A stretch of DNA of 64,000 bases from RPQJ01 sp963712815 (GTDB lineage: Bacteria > Pseudomonadota > Gammaproteobacteria > Steroidobacterales > Steroidobacteraceae): positions 930,001-994,000 of the forward strand of contig CAVQJL010000012.1 in NCBI GenBank assembly GCA_963712815.1. The letters are read 5' to 3'. Made by a program: the position numbers and the translations under genes. Shown piece by piece: positions 42,660 through 53,607 of the stretch; the first letter of the stretch is position 1, and the number at the start of each line of letters is the position of its first letter. The notes below the pieces were generated by a model that was not told where the DNA came from, did no database searches, and was given only the letters and a program-made list of their open reading frames with translations.

Positions 42660-44045
42660 TCAGCTTCCTGACTCGACCTTGCGCATTTCGCGCAGCGTCA
42701 CGAACTCCTCGGCCGCGGTCGGGTGGATGGCCACGGTCGCGTCGAACTGTTCCTTCGTGAGCCCCGCCTTCACCGCGATCGCAATGCCCTGGATGATCTC
42801 CGGCGCATCGGGCCCGACCATGTGCGCGCCCACCACGCGCTGGCTCGCCTCGTCCACCACGAGCTTCACGAGCGTGCGCTCGTTGCGCCCGGAGAGCGTG
42901 TACTTGAGCGGACGAAAGGTGGTGGCATAGACCTCCACCTTGCCGAACGCGGCTTCCGCGTCCGCCTCCGACAGTCCGACAGTCCCGACAGGCGGCTGGC
43001 TGAACACGGCCTGCGGCACGTCCCGATGATCGACCGCAACGCGGCGGCGGCCGAACAGCGTGGTCGCGAGCGCCGCCCCCTCGCGGATGGCGACCGGCGT
43101 GAGGGCGATGCGATCGGTGACGTCGCCCACCGCGTGGATGTTCGGCACGCTGCTGGTGGAGTACCCGTCCACGGATACCGCGCCCTGCGCGTCGAGGACG
43201 ACACCCACCGCTTCGAGTCCGAGGCCCGCAGTCGCGGGCCGGCGACCGACTGCAAACATCACGGCGTCGGCCTCGACCTGCTCCGCTCGCCCGGCGGTCG
43301 TGAGCGCGGCGAGGAGCGAGCCGTCCGCACGTCGCTCGATGCGGGTGAGATGGCTCTGCAGTCGCACGTCGAGGCCCTTCAGAACGAGCTCGTGGTGCAG
43401 GTGCCTGCGCACGTCGTCGTCGAAACCGCGCAGGATCTGCTCGCCCCGATAGGCCAGCGTCACCCCGGCGCCGAGGCCGTGGAAGATCCCTCCGAACTCG
43501 ACGGCGATGAAGCCCCCGCCGACGATCAGCACGCGACCCGGGAACTCGGGCAACTGGAACGCTTCGTTCGAGGTGATCGCCAGCTCGGCACCCGGAATCG
43601 CGGGACGGACCGGCTGCCCGCCCGTGGCGATCAGGATGTGCGCGGCCGTGAAGCTCCGCTCCGCGACCTGCACCGTGTGGCGGTCGACCAGCGTGGCGTG
43701 CCCCTCGATGAGCGCGACACCGGCCGCCTTGAGCAGCGTCCGGTAGATGTCCTCGAGGCGGGTGATCTCGCGGTCCTTGTTGGCGATGAGCGCGGGCCAG
43801 GAGAAGCTCGCCTCGGCGGTCCAGCCGTAGGCCGCCGCGTCCTCGAGGTCGTCGCGGAAGTGAGCGGCGTACACGAGCAGCTTCTTCGGCACGCAGCCGC
43901 GGATGACGCAGGTGCCTCCGGGCCGGTAGGACTCGGCGATGGCGACCCGCGCGCCGAACCCGGCCGCCACGCGGGCCGCCCGCACGCCGCCCGAGCCGGC
44001 GCCGATCACGAACAGGTCGTAGTCGAACTGCGCCGGCCCCGTCAC
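42660..44045 (-). CDS. gor: Glutathione-disulfide reductase
   Basis: This 461-residue flavoprotein disulfide reductase has FAD motif VIGAGSGGVRAARVAA, redox-active disulfide GGTCVIRGCVPKKLL, and NADPH domain VGGGFIAVEFGGIFHGLG followed by LAYRGEQILRGFDDD. The two arginines there select NADPH. VFAVGRRP-like and HPTAAEEFVTL (active-site His-Glu) segments complete it. It is the last gene of the TRAP operon and overlaps the phosphatase-like gene by four bases (ATGA). Sulfite released by SuyAB consumes thiol disulfides, so a linked reductase may help redox balance; that link is inferred. Confidence 0.92.
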   Translation of the reverse strand: MTGPAQFDYDLFVIGAGSGGVRAARVAAGFGARVAIAESYRPGGTCVIRGCVPKKLLVYAAHFRDDLEDAAAYGWTAEASFSWPALIANKDREITRLEDIYRTLLKAAGVALIEGHATLVDRHTVQVAERSFTAAHILIATGGQPVRPAIPGAELAITSNEAFQLPEFPGRVLIVGGGFIAVEFGGIFHGLGAGVTLAYRGEQILRGFDDDVRRHLHHELVLKGLDVRLQSHLTRIERRADGSLLAALTTAGRAEQVEADAVMFAVGRRPATAGLGLEAVGVVLDAQGAVSVDGYSTSSVPNIHAVGDVTDRIALTPVAIREGAALATTLFGRRRVAVDHRDVPQAVFSQPPVGTVGLSEADAEAAFGKVEVYATTFRPLKYTLSGRNERTLVKLVVDEASQRVVGAHMVGPDAPEIIQGIAIAVKAGLTKEQFDATVAIHPTAAEEFVTLREMRKVESGS

Positions 44046-44494
44046 GACTCCTCGGCACCGAACGTAGTGAGCAGCCGGCGCGCACCCGCCTCGATCTGGT
44101 CCATCATCACGGCAAAGCCGTCGGCCTCGCCGAAGTACGGGTCGGGCACCTCGCGGTCACCGAGGAAGAGTTCCATGCGCACGGCGCTCCCGGCCGGTAG
44201 GCGCTGCTCGAGCTGCCGCAGGTTGTCGCGGTCCATCGCGAGTATCAGGTCGGTGGTGGCGAAGTCCTCCGCGGCGATCTCGCGGCAGCGAAAGGCGCCG
44301 AGGTCGTAGCCGCGCGCCTCGCAGGCCGCGATGGTTCGCGGGTCGGCGGTGTCGCCGGCGTGCTTGTCCTTGAGGCCGGCGGAGGCGAACGACACGCGCC
44401 CTTCGAGAGTCGCATCGCGGGCCAGTTTGCGGCACACCGCTTCCGCCGCCGGCGAACGGCAGTAGTTGCCCGCATCAACGAACAGGATCTTCAT
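44042..44494 (-). CDS. Low-molecular-weight protein-tyrosine-phosphatase fold, nucleophile replaced
   Basis: The 150-residue protein has the LMW-PTP fold: N-terminal ILFVDAGNYCRSPAAEAVCRKL, then ASAGLKDKHAGDTADPRT and the Asp-loop VPDPYFGEADGF. In the family the P-loop is V-C-x-G-N-x-C-R-S, the first Cys being the catalytic nucleophile. Here that position is Asp (codon GAT), while the second Cys and the Arg remain. The canonical phosphocysteine mechanism therefore cannot work; the protein may be a pseudophosphatase, bind ligands, or use another mechanism. It overlaps both DctP and Gor genes by four bases each. Confidence 0.82.
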   Translation of the reverse strand: MKILFVDAGNYCRSPAAEAVCRKLARDATLEGRVSFASAGLKDKHAGDTADPRTIAACEARGYDLGAFRCREIAAEDFATTDLILAMDRDNLRQLEQRLPAGSAVRMELFLGDREVPDPYFGEADGFAVMMDQIEAGARRLLTTFGAEES

Positions 44495-45537
44495 TTGACT
44501 CCTCCGTCGTTCTGCTCACACGCGGTCACCGCCGCGTCGAGGCGCTCCAGCCATTCGGGACCGTAGCGATTGGCGTACCAGTCGCGCAGACCCCGGGTAG
44601 CGGCGCGGAACTGCCCGCGCTGCTCCGCCGTGATCTCGTCCACGGTACCGCCCGAGGCGCGAAATGTCTCGAACGCCGGCGCCTGCCGGCTCGCGGCGGC
44701 CTCGCGCGTGGCGAGCGCAAGCACTCGAAAACCCTCGGCCACGACGGGCTTGAGATCCTCGGGCAGCGACTGCCACTGCTTTTCCGAGTACCACCACATC
44801 GCGCCCATGTAGCTGTGACGGTCCACCAGCAGGAAGCGCACGTGCTCGTGCAGCTTCATGCCCACCACGTCCTGCACGCTGTTCTTGGTGCCGTCGAGCA
44901 GCCCGGCGGAGAGCGCGTAATACACCTCCGACCACGGCAACGGCGTCGGGCTGCCGCCCAGCGCCCGCACCATCTCCTGCTCGAGGGCCGAGGGCAGCGT
45001 GCGGATCCTCAGGCGGTCGAGGTCCGCGGGCGAGCGGATGCGCTTGCGGGTCGTCGCAAAGCTGCGCCAGCCGCCCGTGTTGCCCACGGCCATGAGCCGC
45101 AGGCCGAGGCCCTGGCCCAGGATCGACTGACCTATCTCGTCGAGCAGCGGTCCGTCCATCACGCACTCGGCCACGGCGTCGTCCGCGAAAGTGTAAGGCA
45201 GGTCGAGCACCTGCGCGGGCCCGAACAGCGCCGCGAGCCCGCCGAACGTCGTCTGGTGCATCTCGAGCATGCCGCCCTGCAGCGCCTCGATGCACTCGCG
45301 CTCGCTGCCGCAGTACTGCCCCGACGGGAAGACCTGCACAGAGACCCGGCCGCCGGCCGCCGCCTCGACGCTGTCCTTGAACGCCATGGCGCCCACGTAG
45401 TCCTCGTCGTCGCTGGAGGCGAGGAAGGCGATTCGGATCGTGATCTCGGCGCGCTCGGCGCGCGACGTGTACACGCCCGCCGCGCAGACGGCCAGGATCA
45501 GCAGGAGCAGCACGCGCATGAGCACCGGGTTCGTCAC
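44491..45537 (-). CDS. dctP: TRAP transporter solute-binding protein, DctP family
   Basis: This 348-residue periplasmic binding protein has an N-terminal hydrophobic signal (VLLLLILAVCAAGVYT), then the DctP pattern AFKDSVEAAAGGRVSVQVFPSGQYCG, MLEMHQTTFGGLA and DGTKNSVQDVVGMKLHEHVRF. It also has LRIRTLPSALEQEMVRALGGSPTPLPWSEVYYAL, where DctP proteins have the ligand-carboxylate Arg. GTG 45537 is seven bases after DctM; ATG 45519 (MRVLLLL) may be the true start. The ligand is unknown; genomic context suggests sulfonates such as sulfolactate or sulfoquinovose. Confidence 0.88.
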   Translation of the reverse strand: MTNPVLMRVLLLLILAVCAAGVYTSRAERAEITIRIAFLASSDDEDYVGAMAFKDSVEAAAGGRVSVQVFPSGQYCGSERECIEALQGGMLEMHQTTFGGLAALFGPAQVLDLPYTFADDAVAECVMDGPLLDEIGQSILGQGLGLRLMAVGNTGGWRSFATTRKRIRSPADLDRLRIRTLPSALEQEMVRALGGSPTPLPWSEVYYALSAGLLDGTKNSVQDVVGMKLHEHVRFLLVDRHSYMGAMWWYSEKQWQSLPEDLKPVVAEGFRVLALATREAAASRQAPAFETFRASGGTVDEITAEQRGQFRAATRGLRDWYANRYGPEWLERLDAAVTACEQNDGGVK

Positions 45538-45544
45538 GGCGCCG

Positions 45545-46834
45545 TCACTGGATCAGCCCGAGCCAGCGCGGCAGCGCCAGCGTGAGCGGCGGGAAGAACG
45601 TGACGAGCAGCAGCACCGCGATCTCGACGGCGAGGAACGGCAACATGGCGCGCACGATGCTCTCGACGCGCACGCCGGCCACCGAGGAGGTGACGAACAG
45701 CACCAGTCCCATCGGCGGCGTGGCGAGCCCGAGTGTCAGGTTGATGCACATGACCAGCGCGAAGTGCACCGGGTGAACGCCCATCTCGACGAAGATCGGC
45801 GCCAGCACCGGCCCGAGGATCAGGATGGCCGGGCCGGCGTCGAGAAACATCCCGATCAGCAGCAGCAGGACGTTGACCAGGAACAGCAGCACCGTTGGGT
45901 CGTCGCTGATCCTGAGCATCGCACTGGCGATGCCTTCCGCCATGCCGGACACCGTCACCAGCCACGCGAAGGTGACCGCGGCGCCTACGAGCATCAGGAT
46001 GACGCCCGACTGCATGGCGGTGGCGACGAAGATGCGTCGCATCTCGGCGAAGTCGACGGTTCGAAGGACGAAGGGCGCGACGATGATCGCGTAGCCGGCC
46101 GCGACGGCGGCAGCCTCGGTGGCGGTGAAATAGCCGGAGAGCATGCCGCCGAGCAGGATGACCGGCATCACGAGTGCCAGCGCCGCCTTGCGGAAGGCCA
46201 GCCCGCGCTCGCGCCAGGTTGCGCGCGGCGACGCGACGGGGAGGTCGTTCCGCGTTGCGAGGATGCGCGTCGTGAGCATGAGCCCGAGGCCGATCATGAT
46301 CCCCGGCACCACGCCCGCGGCGAACAGCGCGCCGATGGATACGTTCATCACGAAGCCGTACAGCACCATGATGCCGGACGGCGGGATGATGGGCCCGATC
46401 ACGGCCGCCGCCGCCGTCACGGCGGCCGCGAAGCTGCGCTTGTAGCCGTTCTGCTCCATCGCCGGCACCAGCATCTTGCCGATGGCGGAGGCATCGGCGA
46501 CCGCCGAGCCCGAGATGCCCGCGAACAGCATCGAGGACAGTATGTTCACCTGCGCGAGTCCGCCGCGGAAGTGGCCGATCAGCGACTGGCTGAAGTTCAC
46601 GATCGAGCGGGTGATACCGCCCGAGTTCATGAGCTCGCCGGCGAGGATGAAGAACGGCACGGCGAGCAGCGGGAAGCTGTCCACGCCGTTGTAGAAGCGC
46701 GAGAGCAGCGAGGCGAAGAACTGCCGCTGGTCGTCGAGCACGAGGCTCAGGCCCGGCCCGATCAGCAGCGCGAAGACGACCGGCGTGCCGAGCGCGAGCA
46801 GCGCGATGAACAGCCAGAAGAAGGCCGTGGACAC
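45545..46834 (-). CDS. dctM: TRAP transporter large permease, DctM subunit
   Basis: This 429-residue polytopic protein has about twelve spans. Recognisable DctM segments are LSRFYNGVDSFPLLAVPFFILAGELMNSGGITRSIV and MLFAGISGSAVADASAIGKMLVPAM, with the SxSxxAD-like ion-binding loop. GPIIPPSGIMVLYG and FLDAGPAILILGPVLAPI are also present. GTG 46834 gives the usual length; upstream frame sequence is not membrane protein. It is five bases after DctQ. Confidence 0.93.
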   Translation of the reverse strand: MSTAFFWLFIALLALGTPVVFALLIGPGLSLVLDDQRQFFASLLSRFYNGVDSFPLLAVPFFILAGELMNSGGITRSIVNFSQSLIGHFRGGLAQVNILSSMLFAGISGSAVADASAIGKMLVPAMEQNGYKRSFAAAVTAAAAVIGPIIPPSGIMVLYGFVMNVSIGALFAAGVVPGIMIGLGLMLTTRILATRNDLPVASPRATWRERGLAFRKAALALVMPVILLGGMLSGYFTATEAAAVAAGYAIIVAPFVLRTVDFAEMRRIFVATAMQSGVILMLVGAAVTFAWLVTVSGMAEGIASAMLRISDDPTVLLFLVNVLLLLIGMFLDAGPAILILGPVLAPIFVEMGVHPVHFALVMCINLTLGLATPPMGLVLFVTSSVAGVRVESIVRAMLPFLAVEIAVLLLVTFFPPLTLALPRWLGLIQ

Positions 46835-46839
46835 CGCCC

Positions 46840-47394
46840 TCAGTCCTCGATCACGGCGGGCATGGCGCCTTCCATGACGATTCCGGAGGGCCCGCCGGCA
46901 AGGTGCAGCAGCAGCCGGCCGATGAGTTCGATGCCGACCAGGATCAGCATGGCGAACGCGGTCGGAACGATCGCGTAGATCCACGCCATCTTGATCTCGA
47001 GGGTCGAGGCCATGATCTCGAGTCCGCGTCGCCAGAAGGCGAAGCTCTCGATGAAGAGCACCGCGAGGATCCAGACGATGAGGCCGTTGAGCACGAGGCT
47101 GGCGAAGGCGAGCAGCCGCGGCGGGAGCGCTTCGGCGAACGACACGATCGCGACGTGTGCACCCTTGCGGTAGGCGAAGGGCGCGACCAGCAGCACCGAC
47201 CAGACCAGCGCCACCCGCGCCAGTTCCTCGGCCCAGTCGAGCGAGTAGTGGAACACGCCCCGGGACACGATCTGGGCGAGCGCGAGGAGAAGCATCACCG
47301 CGAGCAGTGCGCCGGCGAGGTTGCGGGCGGCCAGCGCGAGCGGGCCGTTCACGCGGCCGAGCGCCCGGACAAACCCCGTGAGCAACGATTTCAT
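46840..47394 (-). CDS. dctQ: TRAP transporter small permease, DctQ subunit
   Basis: The 184-residue protein has four spans and the DctQ pattern LLALAQIVSRGVFHYSLDWAEELARVALVWSVLLVAPFAYRKGAHVAI. ATG 47394 is chosen over an upstream GTG (47406) because of distance from GGAG. It is the first of the dctQ-dctM-dctP genes and lies 109 bases after the TonB receptor stop. A GC-rich hairpin sits in that gap. Confidence 0.9.
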   Translation of the reverse strand: MKSLLTGFVRALGRVNGPLALAARNLAGALLAVMLLLALAQIVSRGVFHYSLDWAEELARVALVWSVLLVAPFAYRKGAHVAIVSFAEALPPRLLAFASLVLNGLIVWILAVLFIESFAFWRRGLEIMASTLEIKMAWIYAIVPTAFAMLILVGIELIGRLLLHLAGGPSGIVMEGAMPAVIED

Positions 47395-47436
47395 GCGCCG
47401 GGCCACTCCCCCGCGACGGAACCCACCGACAACGCG

Positions 47437-47454
47437 GGCCGCCCGGGGGCGGCC
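47437..47454 (-). other. GC hairpin between the TonB receptor and dctQ
   Basis: GGCCGCCC (47437-47444) and GGGCGGCC (47447-47454) form a perfect 18-base palindrome and thus a very stable stem. No T-run follows on either strand. It could damp readthrough or stabilise an mRNA end between the receptor gene and the transporter genes, adjusting their relative expression. Confidence 0.35.
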
Positions 47455-47503
47455 TGCGCCGGATTATGGGCCAGGCCGCGCCGGGGCGACGCGGCCGACG
47501 TCG

Positions 47504-49885
<2,382 letters not shown>

Positions 49886-49982
49886 GGTCTGATCTCCCCC
49901 AGGACTGTTGTCGATGTATTGCGCCGCTGCCGCTGGCGCGGCACGGATTCCTGATACGAATAACGTAGCATGAGATTTCTAT

Positions 49983-50005
49983 GTCTTACAACCCTTATAT
50001 AAGAC
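49983..50005. promoter_or_regulatory. Candidate GntR operator upstream of the TonB receptor gene
   Basis: The AT-rich palindrome CTTATATAAGAC (49994-50005) is identical over 12 bases to the site at 56387-56398, between gntR and suyA. Here an additional GTCTTA half-site (49983-49988) pairs with TAAGAC (50000-50005) at an 11-base spacing. It stands 98-120 bases upstream of the receptor ATG, overlapping the likely promoter zone (TTGTAA and TACGTT on the minus strand lie just downstream). In DNA this GC-rich the repeat is highly non-random. Confidence 0.68.
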
Positions 50006-50137
50006 ATCTGAGACCAGACAAGCGCGTCGTTGCCGGCCTGACCGCGCAATCCAGTCGCGCGGCGCCCGGCCGGCGACGGCGTCGGCTCCACTCCAGTGAA
50101 AGTGCAGGCCCCGTCTGCGGGCGGCTGCGGGTCGATG

Positions 50138-52207
50138 CTAGACGGCGCGCCAGGTCTCGACGACCTCGGGCAGCTCGCCGAGCTCGCCCGTGTGGCGCAC
50201 CGTGGGGCCGAGCGGGATCTCGGCGCCGCGCCGCGCGAATACGGCGAGCTCGTCGAGCGCGAGCACGAGGTCGTGGGTTCGCCCGCCCTCGAGAGGCTCG
50301 CCGCCCGCAAAGCGGCGCCACTCGCCCTCGGGCAGGTAGACGCGCACTCGCCCGCCGGGGTTCAGGCAGGGCGCGACGAGCAGATCCTCCCCGCAGAAGA
50401 ACTGGTGGTCGAAGCCCCAGGCCTCCGGCTCGTCCGGGCAGGCCAGCGCCATGGCGCGCTGCATCGGCAGGCCGGTCGCACTCGCCTCCTCGACCGTTCG
50501 CCACAGGTACGGCAGCAGCCGGTAGCGCAGTTCCAGCGCAGCCATCGCGGCGCGCTCCGCCTCCGGGCCGTAGGACCAGGGCTCGCGGGCGCCGATGCCG
50601 TGCAGGCGCATGTGGGCGGAGAACACGGACGCCTGCGCCCAGCGCACGTACAGCTGTGGATCGCGCCGGTCGCCGTAGAAACCGCCGACGTCGGTCGCGT
50701 AGAACGGCGCGCCGGTGAGGCCCCACGAGAGGCCACCGCGGATGCTCGCCGCGAGGCCGCCCCAGTCGGCCTGCGGGTCGCCGCCCCACTGCGAGGGATA
50801 GCGCTGAGAACCCGCCCAGGCAGCGCGGCTGAACAGGAAGGCCCCGTCCTTTCCATAGCGGCTCGCCGCCTCGTACACGCAGCGGTTGTAGAGCAGCGCA
50901 TAGACGTTGTGCAGCGCGTCGCCCTGCGCGCCGTCGGACGCCACCATGTGCGGCTCGACCTGCTCGCCGAAGTCCGGCTTGATCATGTCCACGCCGAGCT
51001 CGAACAGCTCCCGGTGGCGATCGCGCCAGTAGGCATAGGCGTCGGGTTGCGTGAAGTCGAGCAGGCCCGACTCCGGCAACGGCGTCAGTACCGCGCCGAA
51101 GGGCTCGAGGTCCCACTGGTAGCGATACGCTTCGCCGCTGCGGGCATCCTTGAGCAGCCAGCCCTTGTCCGCCAGCTCGGCGAACAGCGGGTTGCGCACC
51201 GACACCAGTGGGTACTCCCACACGCACACGCGGAAATCGAGCGTCTTGATCTCGGCGATTACCGCCCGCGGATCAGGGTAGCGGACCGGATCCCACTCGA
51301 ACGCGAAGCGCGTATCGGTGTCCTGCCAGGCACGCCCGTCGAAGGTGATCGTGTCGCAAGGCATGCCGCGCTCGCGCACTTCCCGCGCGACCGCGAGGAT
51401 CTCCTCGGCGGTGCGGTAATAGGCCTTGGAGAGGATCACCCCCAGGCTCCACAGCGGCGGAACGGGCGCACGCCCCGTCAGCGCGGTGTACTGGCCGAGG
51501 ACCTGGGCACCGTTCGCGCCGTCGAGCACGAACAGGTCGAGCGAGGGTGAGTCCACCTTGAGGGCGTAGGCCCGCTGCGACCACGGCGCGTATCCCACGC
51601 CGTGCACGACCGGGGCCACGGTGTGCACGAACACGCCCCAGCCTTCCGGGCTCCAGGCGAAGGGCGCGTTCTTGTAGCTCGCCTCGGCGTTCACGCCGAG
51701 CGCGTCGTGGTTGTACGAGCGCACGAGCTGCCCGCGCCGGTCGAGGCGACCCCACTTTTCGCCGAGGCCGTACACCGGCGTGTCGTGGCCGAGCTCGAGG
51801 CTCACGAGCCAGCCGTCACCGAGCCGTGCGAAGGGCGGCAGGCGGAAGCGGCGCACGAAGTGCCCGTCGCCCGGGGACGACTGCACGGCGCGCCCCGACA
51901 CCGTCAGCGCAAACGAGAGCGGCGCATGGCCGATCTCGAGCACACGCTCGCCGGCCACGAGCCGCGTGCCACCCTCGATGGCTTCGACGCGCGACGTGAG
52001 CACCGCGGGCTCGCGAACGAGTATCCCGTAGTCGCGTGCGTCGGGCCCGAGGCGCAGGCGCAGGCCGGACTCGAGCATCGCGACCCGCAGGATCCCGGCA
52101 TCCGTCGGAATCGCGACGCTGCCGTCCGGCTGCACGGCGGGGGCGGCGGTCACGTGCACCGGCGGGATGCGCCCCCAGTTCGGCGCCTCGACGTCGAACG
52201 CGCCCAC
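50138..52207 (-). CDS. GH31 glycoside hydrolase (YicI-like; candidate sulfoquinovosidase)
   Basis: This 689-residue GH31 protein has the catalytic nucleophile Asp412 in IKPDFGEQ and the acid/base Asp477 in SQWGGDPQADW. The barrel opens with PPLWSLGVILSKAYYRT, and TDVGGFYG and MRLHGIGAREPW follow. Overall it is nearer to E. coli YicI (alpha-xylosidase) than to YihQ. The classical SQase QQRWY sulfonate pocket is not obvious, though a basic Arg300 lies in the same barrel loop. Its position two bases after the isomerase gene points to release of a sulfosugar, such as sulfoquinovose from sulfoquinovosyl glycerol. It has no signal peptide, so it would act in the cytosol. Confidence 0.83.
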   Translation of the reverse strand: MGAFDVEAPNWGRIPPVHVTAAPAVQPDGSVAIPTDAGILRVAMLESGLRLRLGPDARDYGILVREPAVLTSRVEAIEGGTRLVAGERVLEIGHAPLSFALTVSGRAVQSSPGDGHFVRRFRLPPFARLGDGWLVSLELGHDTPVYGLGEKWGRLDRRGQLVRSYNHDALGVNAEASYKNAPFAWSPEGWGVFVHTVAPVVHGVGYAPWSQRAYALKVDSPSLDLFVLDGANGAQVLGQYTALTGRAPVPPLWSLGVILSKAYYRTAEEILAVAREVRERGMPCDTITFDGRAWQDTDTRFAFEWDPVRYPDPRAVIAEIKTLDFRVCVWEYPLVSVRNPLFAELADKGWLLKDARSGEAYRYQWDLEPFGAVLTPLPESGLLDFTQPDAYAYWRDRHRELFELGVDMIKPDFGEQVEPHMVASDGAQGDALHNVYALLYNRCVYEAASRYGKDGAFLFSRAAWAGSQRYPSQWGGDPQADWGGLAASIRGGLSWGLTGAPFYATDVGGFYGDRRDPQLYVRWAQASVFSAHMRLHGIGAREPWSYGPEAERAAMAALELRYRLLPYLWRTVEEASATGLPMQRAMALACPDEPEAWGFDHQFFCGEDLLVAPCLNPGGRVRVYLPEGEWRRFAGGEPLEGGRTHDLVLALDELAVFARRGAEIPLGPTVRHTGELGELPEVVETWRAV

Positions 52208-52208
52208 G

Positions 52209-53606
52209 TCAGGCGAGCTCGAGCACGGGCAGGTTCCAGCGCGCGGCGATGGCCCTGAGCGCCGGCTTGTGGTCGCCGTACGCGAGCGCGAAATGGTGTT
52301 CGAGCCCCTCCTCCATGATGGTGCGGCCCACGTCGGCCGCCGGCCGGTCGAACCTGACCGTGCCCGAGCATCCCGTGAACGCCATCGGCGCGCGGATCAC
52401 CTCGGCTCCCGCGATCATGAGCTTGGTCTCGTTGCGCGCGCGCGAGAGCCGCGCCAGCGTCACGCGGCCCGGCTTGATGGGGAACTGGTGCAGCAGCGGC
52501 ATCCTGCGGTTGGTGTGGATGGTCGCTTCCGCGTGCGCTTGGGGATCGCGCATGGAGATCGGGGCGAGCCCGCAGTGCCAGAGCACCGCCGTGTCGTCGG
52601 CGGGCGTGATATCCACGAGGTCGGCCATCCAGGCGGGCTCGCCGGCGAGTTCCTGCAGCATCAGCTGCGACAGCGAGCCGTGCACGTCGGCCTCGCAGGC
52701 CGCGGGCACCTGCTTCTGGTTCATCATCGCCATCGGGCCGCAGGCGGCGCAGCCGTACTCGGTGAACATCTCCGGCCAGCAGCGCACCGCGAGCCCGCTG
52801 GCGTGGCTCTCCTGCTGCACGTCCTCGAGCGCGCAGAAGACGCGGAACGAGCGGTCGAGCTGCTCCTGGTCCACGTCGTCGAGCCCTTCGAGCTCCGCCG
52901 CGGCGCCGGCGCGCGCCGCGCCGACCCGTGCCGGGTCCATCGCGCGGGCCTTGTCGAACAGCTCCCCGAGCTGCACGGTCTCGACGCGCATGCCGGCGAG
53001 GTCGAACAGCAGCTTTTCGTCGTATTCGCAGGTATCGAAACCGTCGGGATGCCTTCCGACGACGGCGATCTTCGCGCCGCGCAGCGAGTCGAGCACGCGC
53101 TGGGCCGCGGGGTCCGCACTCGCCTGCGCCGGACGCGCACGCGACGGCACGCTCACCGCCGGCGTGGCAAGCGCGCGCAGGCTGGACGCGAGACCCGGCG
53201 CGTCGGGCGCCGCGTACAGCCAGCCGTGCGGCACGCCGGCCCGGCCGAGCGCATGCGCCGCGAGGTTGAGCCCGCAGTAGGCATTGAGACGCAAGCGTCC
53301 GCCGATGCGCGGCTCGGGCACGGCCCAGATCGCGATCGGCGTGGTCGCCTCCTTCGCGAGCTTCACGGTCATCGTCGCGTCCGTGAAAGTGATCTGAAGG
53401 ATCAGCAGCAGGTCGATCGGCCCCGCGGAGCGGATCTGCGCCACGGCCCGCTCGGCCGCGGCGCGGTCGAACAGCAGCTCGCGCGGACCGACCGTGCGGA
53501 TGCCGGCCGCCTCGAGCGCCGCGAAAGCCCGCGTCTTCATGTCCTCCGCGAAGGGGACGTCGAATGTGGGGCGCGCCAGCACCGCCACGCCGTAGGTCAG
53601 CGACAT
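52209..53606 (-). CDS. L-fucose/L-arabinose isomerase-like protein (candidate sulfoquinovose isomerase, SqvD type)
   Basis: This 465-residue protein is of the FucI/AraA-like superfamily. The N-terminal domain ends LRGAKIAVVGRHPDGFDTCEYDE. Metal-site candidates lie in VRCWPEMFTEYGCAACGPMAMMNQ and the C-terminal half, with DTAVLWHCGLAPISM. In sulfo-EMP2, sulfo-transketolase and sulfo-transaldolase pathways SQ-SF isomerases of this kind replace YihS. Its neighbours are a sulfofructose-kinase-like gene and an aldolase gene, so SQ to sulfofructose conversion is the best guess. ATG 53606 follows GGAGG, which overlaps the stop of the aldolase gene. Substrate is inferred from context. Confidence 0.8.
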   Translation of the reverse strand: MSLTYGVAVLARPTFDVPFAEDMKTRAFAALEAAGIRTVGPRELLFDRAAAERAVAQIRSAGPIDLLLILQITFTDATMTVKLAKEATTPIAIWAVPEPRIGGRLRLNAYCGLNLAAHALGRAGVPHGWLYAAPDAPGLASSLRALATPAVSVPSRARPAQASADPAAQRVLDSLRGAKIAVVGRHPDGFDTCEYDEKLLFDLAGMRVETVQLGELFDKARAMDPARVGAARAGAAAELEGLDDVDQEQLDRSFRVFCALEDVQQESHASGLAVRCWPEMFTEYGCAACGPMAMMNQKQVPAACEADVHGSLSQLMLQELAGEPAWMADLVDITPADDTAVLWHCGLAPISMRDPQAHAEATIHTNRRMPLLHQFPIKPGRVTLARLSRARNETKLMIAGAEVIRAPMAFTGCSGTVRFDRPAADVGRTIMEEGLEHHFALAYGDHKPALRAIAARWNLPVLELA

Positions 53607-53607
53607 G

